From a virus: 34,167 bases of DNA. Positions 1 to 7,549 of the stretch are shown piece after piece; within the stretch, counting starts at the first letter, position 1, and each line of letters starts with the position of its first letter. The stretch is taken from positions 1-34,167 of the IMG/VR virus record IMGVR_UViG_3300037673_000020; one strand, written 5' to 3'. The notes under the pieces were generated by a model. It did not search any database. It was given only the letters and a program-made list of their open reading frames with translations, and had not been told where the DNA came from. Both the position numbers and the translations under genes were made by a program.

Positions 1-27
1 GACTATGAGTTTCCATGTTTTTATCAT
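1..27 (-). CDS. Possible start of the next leftward gene (partial)
   Basis: The TGA of the Com-like gene shares its last base with an ATG at 27-25 (TGATG). That ATG opens a frame reading MIKTWKLIV to the window edge. An AAGG lies about eight bases upstream. Only nine codons are visible, so no function can be given. In phage Mu the gene after com is mom, but nothing here shows this is a mom homologue. Confidence 0.3.
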
Positions 28-215
28 CAGTTACCTTCTCTTTCGATAAGTTCCTTGAGTTCATTTACATTGAAGTATTCCAAAATCAGCCCTTTTTGGA
101 CTATTTCAACTACGTTCAAAACCTTGCACCGGGGACAGAGAAGCGATACCGTCCCGGCAGCTATCTTATAGAGCAACAAAACACGGCGGCATTTCCTACA
201 TCGAAGTTCCTCCAT
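27..215 (-). CDS. Com-like zinc-finger protein
   Basis: A 62-residue protein with CxxC at residues 6-9 and a second CPRC about 18 residues later, followed by VLN. This layout (LRC.KC, then a hydrophobic stretch, then LLCPRCK.LN) matches the Mu Com family, small zinc-finger RNA-binding proteins; in Mu, Com activates translation of mom. The ATG is preceded by AGGAGG. It is the last complete gene of the glycosyltransferase operon, nine bases after the double glycosyltransferase. Family assignment rests on the cysteine pattern; the role here is inferred. A general zinc-ribbon protein is the alternative. Confidence 0.72.
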   Translation of the reverse strand: MEELRCRKCRRVLLLYKIAAGTVSLLCPRCKVLNVVEIVQKGLILEYFNVNELKELIEREGN

Positions 216-224
216 TTTAGCCTC

Positions 225-2516
225 CTATCTCTGATTAAAGCGATTATGCCGGTAATAAACCTGCTCGATGGCCTCGGCTATCACCCTGGCGCAATCCTCC
301 CAGTTGAAATCTTCGGCCCTCTTGAGGCTGGCCTCGCTCATCTTAGCCAGTATATCACCCTTTTCCCTTAAGCGCAAGAGGAGCTGCGCCAGGTCGGTAT
401 AGCTTATCTGAGCCAGCCTCACCCCGGTATGCCAGTGGGTGATGGCCGAAGGCTTGAGCAGGACGCCCACATCCGGGGTGACGATTTCATTGCGCACCCC
501 ATCGTAGGTAGCCACGATGGGGAGGCCGCAGGCCATCGCCTCCACCAGCGGCAGGCCGAAGCCCTCGACGCTCTCCGGCGCCACATAGAGGTCGGCGCAG
601 TTATACCTCTCCACCAGGCCATAGCCAGCCATCGGATGGATGGCCCCCTCTATCACGCCGGCCTCCTTGACGCCATACTCTTGGGCGAAGAGCACTGGCG
701 GAAATCTCACCATCCCCCGCAGGTTGTAGGACTCGGCCAGGTGGAGCAGGGGTATCGGCTGATAGCCGCTCTTCTCGATGGGATTGGTGTGGATGTAGAA
801 GAGGAAATCGGTATGCCCTCGCGAGGCCAGCCAGCGGGCCGCCTCTATCAGGATGCCCTGGTTGGAGGTGCGCTTGTTACGCTTGACATTCATCACCACG
901 AAGAACTTATCCAGCCCAGCCTGCTCCCGAAGCCTGCGGCGCTCCTCCTCCGGAAGCCTCCTGAAGACCTCCCTGTCCACGCCATGCCATGCCCACCGAA
1001 GGCGGATGGCCCCAAGGCCGAGGGCCTTCCCGGCCATCTCAAACATCTCCACGCCCCACTGCGTGTAGGTGATACACTCTCCTCCCCGCGCCTTGATGCT
1101 GCTCGCCATCTCCAGGAAGATACGAGGAATCGGAATGCCCTCGATTGGAAAATAAACCACCACCGGCCACTCGCTGATTCGCTGCCATATCTTCTGAACG
1201 GTGCCTGGGTCATAGTTGATATAGATTACATCTGGTTTGTAAAAGTCCAAGAATTGCTCCAGCATGTAGAGGCCGCTGGGGTCGTACTCGCATGGGCGCC
1301 AGACCGGGAAGGGGTCTTCCATCGGGCGCGGACATGTATCCAGCATCCCGATGGCCGCCAGCTCGAAGCCCCACTCCTGCCAGTACCGGGAGACGTTCTT
1401 CGTCACCACCCCGAAGCCCGTGGTGAGCGTGGGGGAATCGGACAGGATGGCGACCTTTATCCTCTTCGGCTTGACGGCGGGCCAGATTTTCGCCCTGTCG
1501 CCTCCGATAATCACACGAGGCTCCTCCAAAACCTCGACGAGCTGGCGGCCAATCACCTTCAGGTCATACTCCTTGGCTTTCTGCCGGAGGGCGGCGGCAT
1601 ATTCCACCCTAAACGCATCATCGGTGCATAGCCTCCTTAGCCTCACTAACGCCTCCTCTTTTGTTCCCCAAGTCAAAGCGCCGCCCTCCGGCATCCCACC
1701 CGAATCGTGCACCAACGCGGCCACTCCAGCGGCCATCGCCTCCTCGACGATGATGCCCCTGTGCTCGGCCATGCTTATATCCTGGGCCTCGAAACCAGTG
1801 GCCGAGAAGAGGATGGAGGCCCTCTTCATGAGATTGATATAATCCTGGCGGCTCAAGTCGTGGTGGAAGTAGATGGGCTTCCTGATGGCCTCTGCCTGGC
1901 GCTTGATGCGCTTGAAATAGTCCTCATGCTGCACGCTGCCCACCAGGTGAAGCTCCCAGCCGGGGACATCTAGCTTCTCGAACAACTCCAAGGCCACATC
2001 GTGGCGCTTGTTGTTGCCGGATGGCACCTCGAAGAACCTCCCCACGACCAGGATGATTTTCTCTTTCTCGCCTGGAGGCTGAAATTCCCCCCAGTTGATG
2101 GGCGGATAGATTACGATGGCGTCATCTCTATTCCACCTCTTCGAGACCGCCCAGGCGCAGAACTTGCTGTTAGCGATGATGACCTGATAATCGCTCACAT
2201 CCCAGCGATATTGCGGGAAGAAAGTGACCAGGACGTTCAGCCTGGCTAATCCCCCATACTTGATAAAATGGGAGATATTGATAAAGACATCGAACTCCCT
2301 GGGGTCGTAGACGCCTGAATAGACCCAGCGGGTGTTGCTCAAGTCCAGGCCATAGTCCTCCCTGGCTTTGTCGAACATGGGCAGGACGCCACGCTCGACG
2401 ACGGCCAGGACTTCGTAGTGCTCGTCAAGGGCCTTCAGGAAGGAGAAGGTGTGATATTCGCCTCCGCCATATCCTCCCTGAGCGCCTACATGCCCGCAAT
2501 AGACCATCAGTTTCAT
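225..2516 (-). CDS. Tandem two-domain GT4-type glycosyltransferase
   Basis: A 763-residue protein made of two GT-B glycosyltransferases in one chain. The first (about 1-345) opens with a glycine-rich GAQGGYGGGE segment typical of GT4 acceptor domains, has VVGRFFE near 157 and an EEAMAAG sugar-nucleotide motif near 260. The second (about 355-755) restarts with KVAILSDSPTLTTGFG, has VMNVKRNKRTSN near 560 and VEGFGLPLVEAMACGLP near 670, the usual E(x7)E donor-binding region. Such enzymes transfer sugar from a nucleotide-sugar to a growing glycan in the cytoplasm. Its ATG overlaps the stop of the preceding small gene (ATGA). Two active domains would suit two consecutive additions; substrates cannot be read. 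Confidence 0.9.
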   Translation of the reverse strand: MKLMVYCGHVGAQGGYGGGEYHTFSFLKALDEHYEVLAVVERGVLPMFDKAREDYGLDLSNTRWVYSGVYDPREFDVFINISHFIKYGGLARLNVLVTFFPQYRWDVSDYQVIIANSKFCAWAVSKRWNRDDAIVIYPPINWGEFQPPGEKEKIILVVGRFFEVPSGNNKRHDVALELFEKLDVPGWELHLVGSVQHEDYFKRIKRQAEAIRKPIYFHHDLSRQDYINLMKRASILFSATGFEAQDISMAEHRGIIVEEAMAAGVAALVHDSGGMPEGGALTWGTKEEALVRLRRLCTDDAFRVEYAAALRQKAKEYDLKVIGRQLVEVLEEPRVIIGGDRAKIWPAVKPKRIKVAILSDSPTLTTGFGVVTKNVSRYWQEWGFELAAIGMLDTCPRPMEDPFPVWRPCEYDPSGLYMLEQFLDFYKPDVIYINYDPGTVQKIWQRISEWPVVVYFPIEGIPIPRIFLEMASSIKARGGECITYTQWGVEMFEMAGKALGLGAIRLRWAWHGVDREVFRRLPEEERRRLREQAGLDKFFVVMNVKRNKRTSNQGILIEAARWLASRGHTDFLFYIHTNPIEKSGYQPIPLLHLAESYNLRGMVRFPPVLFAQEYGVKEAGVIEGAIHPMAGYGLVERYNCADLYVAPESVEGFGLPLVEAMACGLPIVATYDGVRNEIVTPDVGVLLKPSAITHWHTGVRLAQISYTDLAQLLLRLREKGDILAKMSEASLKRAEDFNWEDCARVIAEAIEQVYYRHNRFNQR

Positions 2517-2734
2517 GTTACTGTCTCCGGCTTGTATGGAGAGTAGGAGGCCCGCACGTGCACCTTCAGGGGCTCACGGGCCATCACCTCCAGTAGAGGC
2601 ATCCGCCGCCCCTCCTTATCATAGATAACGATGCTGAACAGCTCCTCGGTATCCAGGGGCGTGAGGTCAACGTGATACTCCCACTCGCCGTGGGCCTGGT
2701 CGTATGAGTGCCACTCTCCGAGTTTTACTGCCAT
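2513..2734 (-). CDS. Small hypothetical protein in the glycosyltransferase operon
   Basis: A 73-residue protein (MAVKLGEWHS...) with charged and hydrophobic stretches and no motif I recognise. An in-frame ATG eight codons earlier would overlap the upstream gene more, but GAGGAATT sits about eight bases before the chosen ATG and leaves a 10-base overlap with the GT2 gene. The end overlaps the double glycosyltransferase as ATGA, so the three are probably translationally coupled. The predicted short beta strands (EYHVDL, FSIVIYD, LKVHVRA) would suit a small beta-rich accessory domain. Function unknown. Confidence 0.62.
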   Translation of the reverse strand: MAVKLGEWHSYDQAHGEWEYHVDLTPLDTEELFSIVIYDKEGRRMPLLEVMAREPLKVHVRASYSPYKPETVT

Positions 2735-3435
2735 AACAATTCCTCTTCGACATAACATGATGGAAGCCTGCGGACGGCATACTTCCGTCCGGTCAGGTCG
2801 CCCGGCTTCTCGAAGCCGGAGCCATACATGGATAGATATTGCGATTCCTTCTCGGCCAGCCGCTTCTCATCGAGCCAGCCGAGATGGAGGATTCCCACAT
2901 TGAAATCGGCGATTTCATCGTCGAGAAACTCGATTAGCTGCCCGCCGGATAGCTTCATCACGTGCTCGTGCACCTGTCCCACCCATCGCAGCCTCTCATC
3001 AGCCCTCCACACCCTCGGCCAGGTCTCCCATCCCCCGTGAGAGGCGGCGTAGTGAGACTTGTCGCTGACAATATTGTATTGCTTGACCCTCACCGCCACA
3101 ATCTCAGGCGGGAGATTTCGCAAAGCCTGCCTGAACCACGATTTGTACCGTGCGGGAAAAATCTCGTCGCTGTCAATCCTCATCCACCACCACTCCTCGC
3201 CACGCGGGGCGTGGTCAAATGAAACCTGTCTTTGCAACGCAAAGTGGCCTGGCCACTTGTGCTCAACGAGTTTGATGTTTAGGATGCCCTTTTGCCTATG
3301 GATGATATTCAGCGTCTCGTCCTGAGAACCGCCGTCCACAATGGTCACGTGATTTGCCAGGCCATGAAGCGACTTCAGACACGCCAGCAGGGTATCTTCG
3401 TTGTTCAGGACTATCATCGTGACAGCTAATTTCAT
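2725..3435 (-). CDS. GT2-family glycosyltransferase
   Basis: A 236-residue GT-A glycosyltransferase. It opens with KLAVTMIVLNNEDTLLACLKSL, the first beta strand and helix of the family, then VTIVDGGSQDET, the nucleotide-binding region, and MRIDSDEIF near residue 87, which supplies the DxD-type metal ligands. The tail from about 200 holds ADFNVGILHLGW. The length suits a minimal GT2 domain with no membrane helix, so it should be cytoplasmic. The ATG overlaps the stop of the upstream GT2 gene (ATGA). It resembles enzymes that build surface or lipopolysaccharide-type glycans; the sugar is unknown. Confidence 0.88.
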   Translation of the reverse strand: MKLAVTMIVLNNEDTLLACLKSLHGLANHVTIVDGGSQDETLNIIHRQKGILNIKLVEHKWPGHFALQRQVSFDHAPRGEEWWWMRIDSDEIFPARYKSWFRQALRNLPPEIVAVRVKQYNIVSDKSHYAASHGGWETWPRVWRADERLRWVGQVHEHVMKLSGGQLIEFLDDEIADFNVGILHLGWLDEKRLAEKESQYLSMYGSGFEKPGDLTGRKYAVRRLPSCYVEEELLWQ

Positions 3436-4184
3436 TTGGCTAACTCCGGGTACTTCTTGATGAGCTTAAGCCAGTTGGGATGGGTCTGGCCCGGATGCTC
3501 CCTATCGAACCGCCTGAGCACCCTATCACGCCAGGAGCCCTGGCTCTCGCTATCGTCCACCATCATCGGGATGCCGTTCGCCAGAACGACCTCCCCTCCT
3601 GCCTCGACAAGGCGGATGCCGAAATCCCTGTCGGCGAAGCCCATGCTTAAATCAAACTCCTCGTCAAAGCCGCCCACCTTCTCCACAAGCGAGCGAGGAC
3701 ACGACATCCCGGCGCTTGTGACCCAGGAGGCCGGCCCCTCCCGACGAATCTCAAACGGGATGAGGTAGTAATGCTTGGCGACCCTATTGGCGAGATGAGG
3801 AACCAATACACAATTCGGAATAAAGGCATGGTATAGCTGAATAAGGAAGAGCGCGTGGGGGTGGAATATCAAATCATCGTCGAGGAAGAGGATAACGTCG
3901 TTATGGGTATGGCGGATGGCTATATTGCGGGAGCTATAGACCCTGGGAAGGTCATCGGGGTGACGCTCGCGATAGATGTACTCGGCCTTGAAGGGGAGGG
4001 AGCCCCAGTCTATGGAGAAACCCACCTGGGGCTGCGAGCCATCGTCCACCACGCAGCAGTCCAAATGCTCGAATCTAAAGAAGAGCTGCTCCGAGAGCTG
4101 GCGGACGACCCTGGCGAGGGATTGAGGGCGATTATAGGTGGCTATCACGACGCTAATGCTCGGAAGCTCTAACGTATACGGCAT
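3432..4184 (-). CDS. GT2-family glycosyltransferase
   Basis: A 250-residue GT-A enzyme starting MPYTLELPSISVVIATYNRPQSLARVV. CCVVDDGSQ is the nucleotide-binding turn and VILFLDDDLIF gives the DxD metal site. GGFDEEFDLSMGFADRDFGIRLVEAG matches the acceptor-side ED/DRD region of the family. The frame stays open far upstream, but that stretch is arginine-, glycine- and proline-rich, overlaps another gene on the same strand and looks like a shadow. The chosen ATG has GGAGG eight bases before it and overlaps the upstream stop as ATGA. Substrate unknown. Confidence 0.9.
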   Translation of the reverse strand: MPYTLELPSISVVIATYNRPQSLARVVRQLSEQLFFRFEHLDCCVVDDGSQPQVGFSIDWGSLPFKAEYIYRERHPDDLPRVYSSRNIAIRHTHNDVILFLDDDLIFHPHALFLIQLYHAFIPNCVLVPHLANRVAKHYYLIPFEIRREGPASWVTSAGMSCPRSLVEKVGGFDEEFDLSMGFADRDFGIRLVEAGGEVVLANGIPMMVDDSESQGSWRDRVLRRFDREHPGQTHPNWLKLIKKYPELAK

Positions 4185-5218
4185 CACTTCTCCTCCAGTA
4201 ACGCTAAATACTGACTGGCTAATCGCCTCCCGGCCATCTCCGAGGACAGAAGATTTACGGCCCGATGTCTGTTGAACACCCCCATCCTCTGCTGAAGGAC
4301 GGGGTCTGAGAGGATGAGCTGGAGGCGCTCGTGTAGAATATCCCACCGCCTGCATGGGATGATGAAGCCCCCCTCCGGCCTCACTATCTCGTGGAAGGCG
4401 CCGACGCCGGTGGTGATGACCGGCAGTCCCGAAGCCATAGCCTCGGTCACTGCCACCCCCCACTGCTCGACCCAGGCCCTCAGAGGGTCGTGGGAGAGGA
4501 GCGGGAGGCTCACCAGCACGAATACAGTGGCCTCCTGATAGATGCCCGGCAAATCCTCGTGGGGCACAGCCCCCAGGAAGCGGGCGCTCACCTCGTATTC
4601 CTCGGCCATCTGAGCGAAGACATCTATCCGCCCATCGCCGACGACCCAAAGCTCGGCATCCAGCCCGGCCATCGCCCAAATCAGGTCTTGGATGCCCTTC
4701 TCCAGGGTCACGCGGGCCACGGTGAGCACTACCCTGGTATCGGGCACAAAGGGCAGTGGCGCAAACATGTCGGTATCCACCCCTGGGGAGATGACCCGGA
4801 TTTTATCCTTCGGCACGCCCTCCAGCAGGAGGACGTTGGCGGCCATGCTGCTGCGGGCGATATAGAGGTCGAAGGCGCCCTGCCAGGCCAGCCCTCCCGT
4901 CTGCCTGTTCTTTCCGGGGAGGTTATCGAAGCAGGAGCACACCAGGCGCGTCCCCGGCTCGGCCCTGGACGCGCAGTACCGCGTCAGGGCATAGTGGAGG
5001 TCGGGCAGGTCTAGGATGGTCGGCTCAAGGGATAAGACCTCATCCGGGTGCTTCCAATAGACCATCTCGGCACCCTCCATCCTCTCGCCGCCCCTCAGCT
5101 CCACGGCGATGATGACCTCGGCCTCGACGCCCTCCCGCTCCAAGGCGTCGGGTAGCGATTGATAAGTCATAAGGTCATGCGGGCTAAACTTGTCAGGGCG
5201 AGCGATTACGATACGCAT
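4184..5218 (-). CDS. GT4-family glycosyltransferase
   Basis: A 344-residue GT-B protein. KIRVISPGVDTDMFAPL near residue 140 is the classic inter-domain GV(D/N)xxxF motif of GT4 enzymes. VVLTVARVTLEKGIQDLIWAM opens the donor-binding domain, and TEAMASGLPVITTGVGAFHEIV near 265 is the E(x7)E-type sugar-nucleotide site. No membrane helix or signal is visible. The start overlaps the stop of the upstream GT2 gene, whose last codon is next to this ATG. It would add a sugar from a nucleotide-activated donor in the cytoplasm; donor and acceptor cannot be told. Confidence 0.92.
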   Translation of the reverse strand: MRIVIARPDKFSPHDLMTYQSLPDALEREGVEAEVIIAVELRGGERMEGAEMVYWKHPDEVLSLEPTILDLPDLHYALTRYCASRAEPGTRLVCSCFDNLPGKNRQTGGLAWQGAFDLYIARSSMAANVLLLEGVPKDKIRVISPGVDTDMFAPLPFVPDTRVVLTVARVTLEKGIQDLIWAMAGLDAELWVVGDGRIDVFAQMAEEYEVSARFLGAVPHEDLPGIYQEATVFVLVSLPLLSHDPLRAWVEQWGVAVTEAMASGLPVITTGVGAFHEIVRPEGGFIIPCRRWDILHERLQLILSDPVLQQRMGVFNRHRAVNLLSSEMAGRRLASQYLALLEEK

Positions 5219-5919
5219 CAGGCTCCTTTCGTCCCGTTATGGCCCTCTTTGTCGGGCCGTAAGGTGAAATGATAGACGACGGCGGTGGAGTATCCCACCT
5301 TGAAGCCGGCCCGCTGGGCAGCTCGGCAATACTCACGGTCGCTGCCGATATGGGGATAATTCTCCTCGTCCAGAAGGCCCACCTTCTCTAGCACGTCCTT
5401 GTGTATCCCCATCACGGCCCCGGTGACCCACTCATACCAGTTACGGCAGCGCCTCGGCTCGAAGTAGCTGATATTGGGCTGCCTCATCCCGTAGTGGAAG
5501 CCCTCCCCATAAGCTCCGGCGTGGTCAATCCTCCCATCGGCGGTGAGGGTCTTGCAGCCGACGATTCCCCACCTCAAGACCTCGGCCTGCCCCACCATAA
5601 TCTCGGCCCATCCAGGCGTGACCTCGGTATCGGAATTGAGGAGGATAAACCAATCATATCCCCCATCCTGCCGGGCCAATCTCAGGCCCTCGTTGCACGC
5701 CTGGGTGAACCAGAGACGCCTCTCCACGAGCCTTCCGGTGAGGCGATTGAAATTATCCCCTAACCAGCGGATGAGGCCCTCGGTCTCTGTATCCGTCTCC
5801 CCTGAGACGATGTAGGCGTGCCAGGGGAGACAGGTGTGGAGATAGAGGGATTCCACACAGGCGGCCAGGTGCATGGCATCCTTATAACTGGGAATGATGA
5901 TAGCGACATTTCTCACCAT
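5218..5919 (-). CDS. GT2-family glycosyltransferase
   Basis: A 233-residue GT-A enzyme. MVRNVAIIIPSYKDAMHLAACVESL begins the fold, DWFILLNSDTEVTPGW carries the DxD-type site (NSDTE), and VTGAVMGIHKDVLEKVGLLDEENYPHIGSDREYCRAA matches the acceptor region of rhamnosyl-type GT2 enzymes. Upstream in-frame residues are low-complexity and lie inside the preceding GT4 gene, so the start is set at this ATG, which overlaps that gene by seven bases; a GTG directly after it is an alternative. It may build rhamnose-like glycans, but that rests on family resemblance only. Confidence 0.9.
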   Translation of the reverse strand: MVRNVAIIIPSYKDAMHLAACVESLYLHTCLPWHAYIVSGETDTETEGLIRWLGDNFNRLTGRLVERRLWFTQACNEGLRLARQDGGYDWFILLNSDTEVTPGWAEIMVGQAEVLRWGIVGCKTLTADGRIDHAGAYGEGFHYGMRQPNISYFEPRRCRNWYEWVTGAVMGIHKDVLEKVGLLDEENYPHIGSDREYCRAAQRAGFKVGYSTAVVYHFTLRPDKEGHNGTKGA

Positions 5920-6884
5920 ACGAGACCCGCCTTCACCTTCTCGGCCAGCTTGATGTACTCCCCCGCCATGCGCCAGTGATTGAACCACGAGACGGAGCGG
6001 CGACACTCATAGGGATTTATCTCGTCAATGTGGCTCAGCGCATAGGCATAATCATCGAGGCTATAGCAGATGTAGCCATTGCGCCCGCTCTGGATGTACT
6101 CCGGGAGGCACCCATTATCGCTCGCGAGCACCGGCGTCCCGCAATGGAGTGCCTCCAGGACGATTATGGCCCCCGCCTCGACCCATCCGGTACCGCCCAC
6201 CGGGTGGATTAAAGCCTTCGCCCTCATGATAAGCTCCAGCTTCTGCTGGCCGCCCACATCCCCCATGTAGATTATCTTGTCGCTGTCGAGATGGGGCTTG
6301 ATGGCGTTTCTGAAATACTCCGGCACCCAGGCAGGCCCGCAGATGATGAGCTTATGCCTGCACCTCTTCGCCACATCAATGGCGATATGGGCCTGCTTCT
6401 CCGGGATGACGCTCCCCATGTAGAGGAGATAGTCCTCCCTCTCGCCGAGGTAGAGAGGATACTCCCCGGCGCGGATGCCATAGTAAATCACCTTCGCCTC
6501 CTCCATCTTGAGGTGGCGGCGCTGAGCATAGGAGATGCAGACGACGTTATGGGGCCAGGAGAGGCTCATGACCTGATAGACGTTTATCGAGGGGAAGTTG
6601 GGCCAGAGCCTCGGAATCACCTTGTCGTGGCTCATGTCAATCAGGGCATCGAGCCTCTTGTGCCACTCGCCCGCCGCAAAAGCGTGGGCGAACTGACGCT
6701 CCGATAGCGTGACGGCCTCCAGCTTCCCGCCAGGCGGGGCCTTGGAGCCCTCCTTGGCGAAGAGTGTAACATTATGTTGCATTTGGGAGAGGGCGCAGCA
6801 AAGCCACCAGGCTATCCGCTCAATCCCCCCATAACGCTCAGGCGGCGTGGGTATCGCCGCCGTGGAAATCACTCCTATTTTCAT
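5913..6884 (-). CDS. GT4-family glycosyltransferase
   Basis: A 323-residue GT-B enzyme. MKIGVISTAAIPTPPERYGGIERIAWWL has the glycine-rich acceptor-side loop (YGGIE) of GT4 enzymes. DYLLYMGSVIPEKQAHIAIDVAKRC begins the donor domain, and GAIIVLEALHCGTPVLASDNGCLPEYI holds the sugar-nucleotide site. It resembles the family that includes UDP-glucose:tetrahydrobiopterin-type and many exopolysaccharide transferases. The chosen ATG overlaps the stop of the small gene before it (ATGA) and has GGGAGGGCGGAGG upstream; earlier in-frame residues are arginine- and glycine-rich and look spurious. Confidence 0.9.
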   Translation of the reverse strand: MKIGVISTAAIPTPPERYGGIERIAWWLCCALSQMQHNVTLFAKEGSKAPPGGKLEAVTLSERQFAHAFAAGEWHKRLDALIDMSHDKVIPRLWPNFPSINVYQVMSLSWPHNVVCISYAQRRHLKMEEAKVIYYGIRAGEYPLYLGEREDYLLYMGSVIPEKQAHIAIDVAKRCRHKLIICGPAWVPEYFRNAIKPHLDSDKIIYMGDVGGQQKLELIMRAKALIHPVGGTGWVEAGAIIVLEALHCGTPVLASDNGCLPEYIQSGRNGYICYSLDDYAYALSHIDEINPYECRRSVSWFNHWRMAGEYIKLAEKVKAGLVW

Positions 6885-7132
6885 CCTCCGCCCTCCCCTT
6901 TCGAGAAGGGCAGCAGTTGGTCTGCCCCCTCGTCCTCCTCGATGGCCTCGTCGCAATGGCCGGGGTCAATCAAGTCCAGCAGCCAGCAGAGCCACTGGTA
7001 AGGTGGAACTTTGTCCCTGAACTTCCCCAGCCGGGAGGAAATCGTCTCATCAGGGTCGCCGAGGAGGATTGCATTGAGAAGCTGGTCGAAAGCTGTGCAT
7101 ACATTTATGATATACTTCTTTATCTTACTCAT
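6881..7132 (-). CDS. Small phage protein with DETISSR motif
   Basis: An 83-residue protein. FDQLLNAILLGDPDETISSRLGKF followed by W..WLLDLIDPGHCDEAIEEDE resembles a group of small phage proteins of unknown function that I recall sitting near lysis genes. The N-terminal third is hydrophobic enough to be a weak membrane-associated helix. GAGGTGAG lies just before the ATG, two bases after the stop of the lipoprotein gene. Its neighbours, a lipoprotein and a 37-residue membrane peptide, fit a lysis or envelope group. Function is unproven. Confidence 0.68.
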   Translation of the reverse strand: MSKIKKYIINVCTAFDQLLNAILLGDPDETISSRLGKFRDKVPPYQWLCWLLDLIDPGHCDEAIEEDEGADQLLPFSKGEGGG

Positions 7133-7133
7133 C

Positions 7134-7436
7134 TCACCTCAGTATCTTTATACACCCTAAGAACTCTGTGCGGAAACCGAATTGACACACCAAATCTATC
7201 CTCCTGTGCCTGGTGAAGGTAATCAAAGGGCCGCGATGCCTGCCCACCACGAAGGTGAAAAACCAGGCATCGCATGGCACGTTCGGCCTATCCAGCTCTA
7301 TCCGCAGCCAATACTCGCCGCTTCCCCGATAGACCCTCTCGGATAGCTTCCAGTAAAACCTATACGTCGAGAGGAGCTTGCAGCCAGAGGCCACAAGCAG
7401 GGAAGCGATGAGCGCAATTAAGATTAGCCTTCTCAC
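7134..7436 (-). CDS. Small putative lipoprotein (GTG start)
   Basis: A 100-residue protein, missed if only ATG starts are used. The GTG at 7436 overlaps the stop of the membrane peptide as GTGA, so translation is probably coupled; no Shine-Dalgarno site is seen. The N-terminus VRRLILIALIASLLVASGC is a lipoprotein signal ending in a lipobox with Cys19 as the lipidation site. The rest is basic and beta-rich (YWLRIELDRP, WFFTFVVGRHRGPLITFTRH). Position and overlap recall the outer-membrane partner of phage spanin pairs, but the upstream gene is too short for a normal inner partner, so spanin is only a possibility. Confidence 0.6.
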   Translation of the reverse strand: MRRLILIALIASLLVASGCKLLSTYRFYWKLSERVYRGSGEYWLRIELDRPNVPCDAWFFTFVVGRHRGPLITFTRHRRIDLVCQFGFRTEFLGCIKILR

Positions 7437-7546
7437 GGCGATTTGAGGCTCAAAAACAGGAGCACTATAAAGACTGCGAGCGAGCCTAAGCCCACTCCCA
7501 AGCCGAACGCCCCGATGACCACAAACCAACACGGAGCACCAAGCAT
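7433..7546 (-). CDS. 37-residue single-span membrane peptide
   Basis: An ATG with GGGAGGTGAGAT directly upstream opens a 37-codon frame (MLGAPCWFVV...LSLKSP). Nearly all of it is hydrophobic, with several glycines (GAFGLGVGLGSLAVF), so one membrane helix is predicted. The stop overlaps the GTG of the lipoprotein gene. It lies between a glycosyltransferase and that lipoprotein. A tiny holin-like or anchor function is possible but cannot be shown. Confidence 0.6.
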   Translation of the reverse strand: MLGAPCWFVVIGAFGLGVGLGSLAVFIVLLFLSLKSP

Positions 7547-7549
7547 ATC

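Noticed and set aside
429-1631. A 400-codon open frame on the plus strand
   Set aside because: It lies wholly antisense to the double glycosyltransferase, has no ribosome site and reads as H-, L- and G-rich shadow sequence caused by GC-rich third positions.
3432-4679. A longer GT2 product starting at 4679
   Set aside because: The added 165 residues are R-, G- and P-rich, overlap the upstream GT4 gene and lack a ribosome site, while the ATG at 4184 has GGAGG and an ATGA junction.
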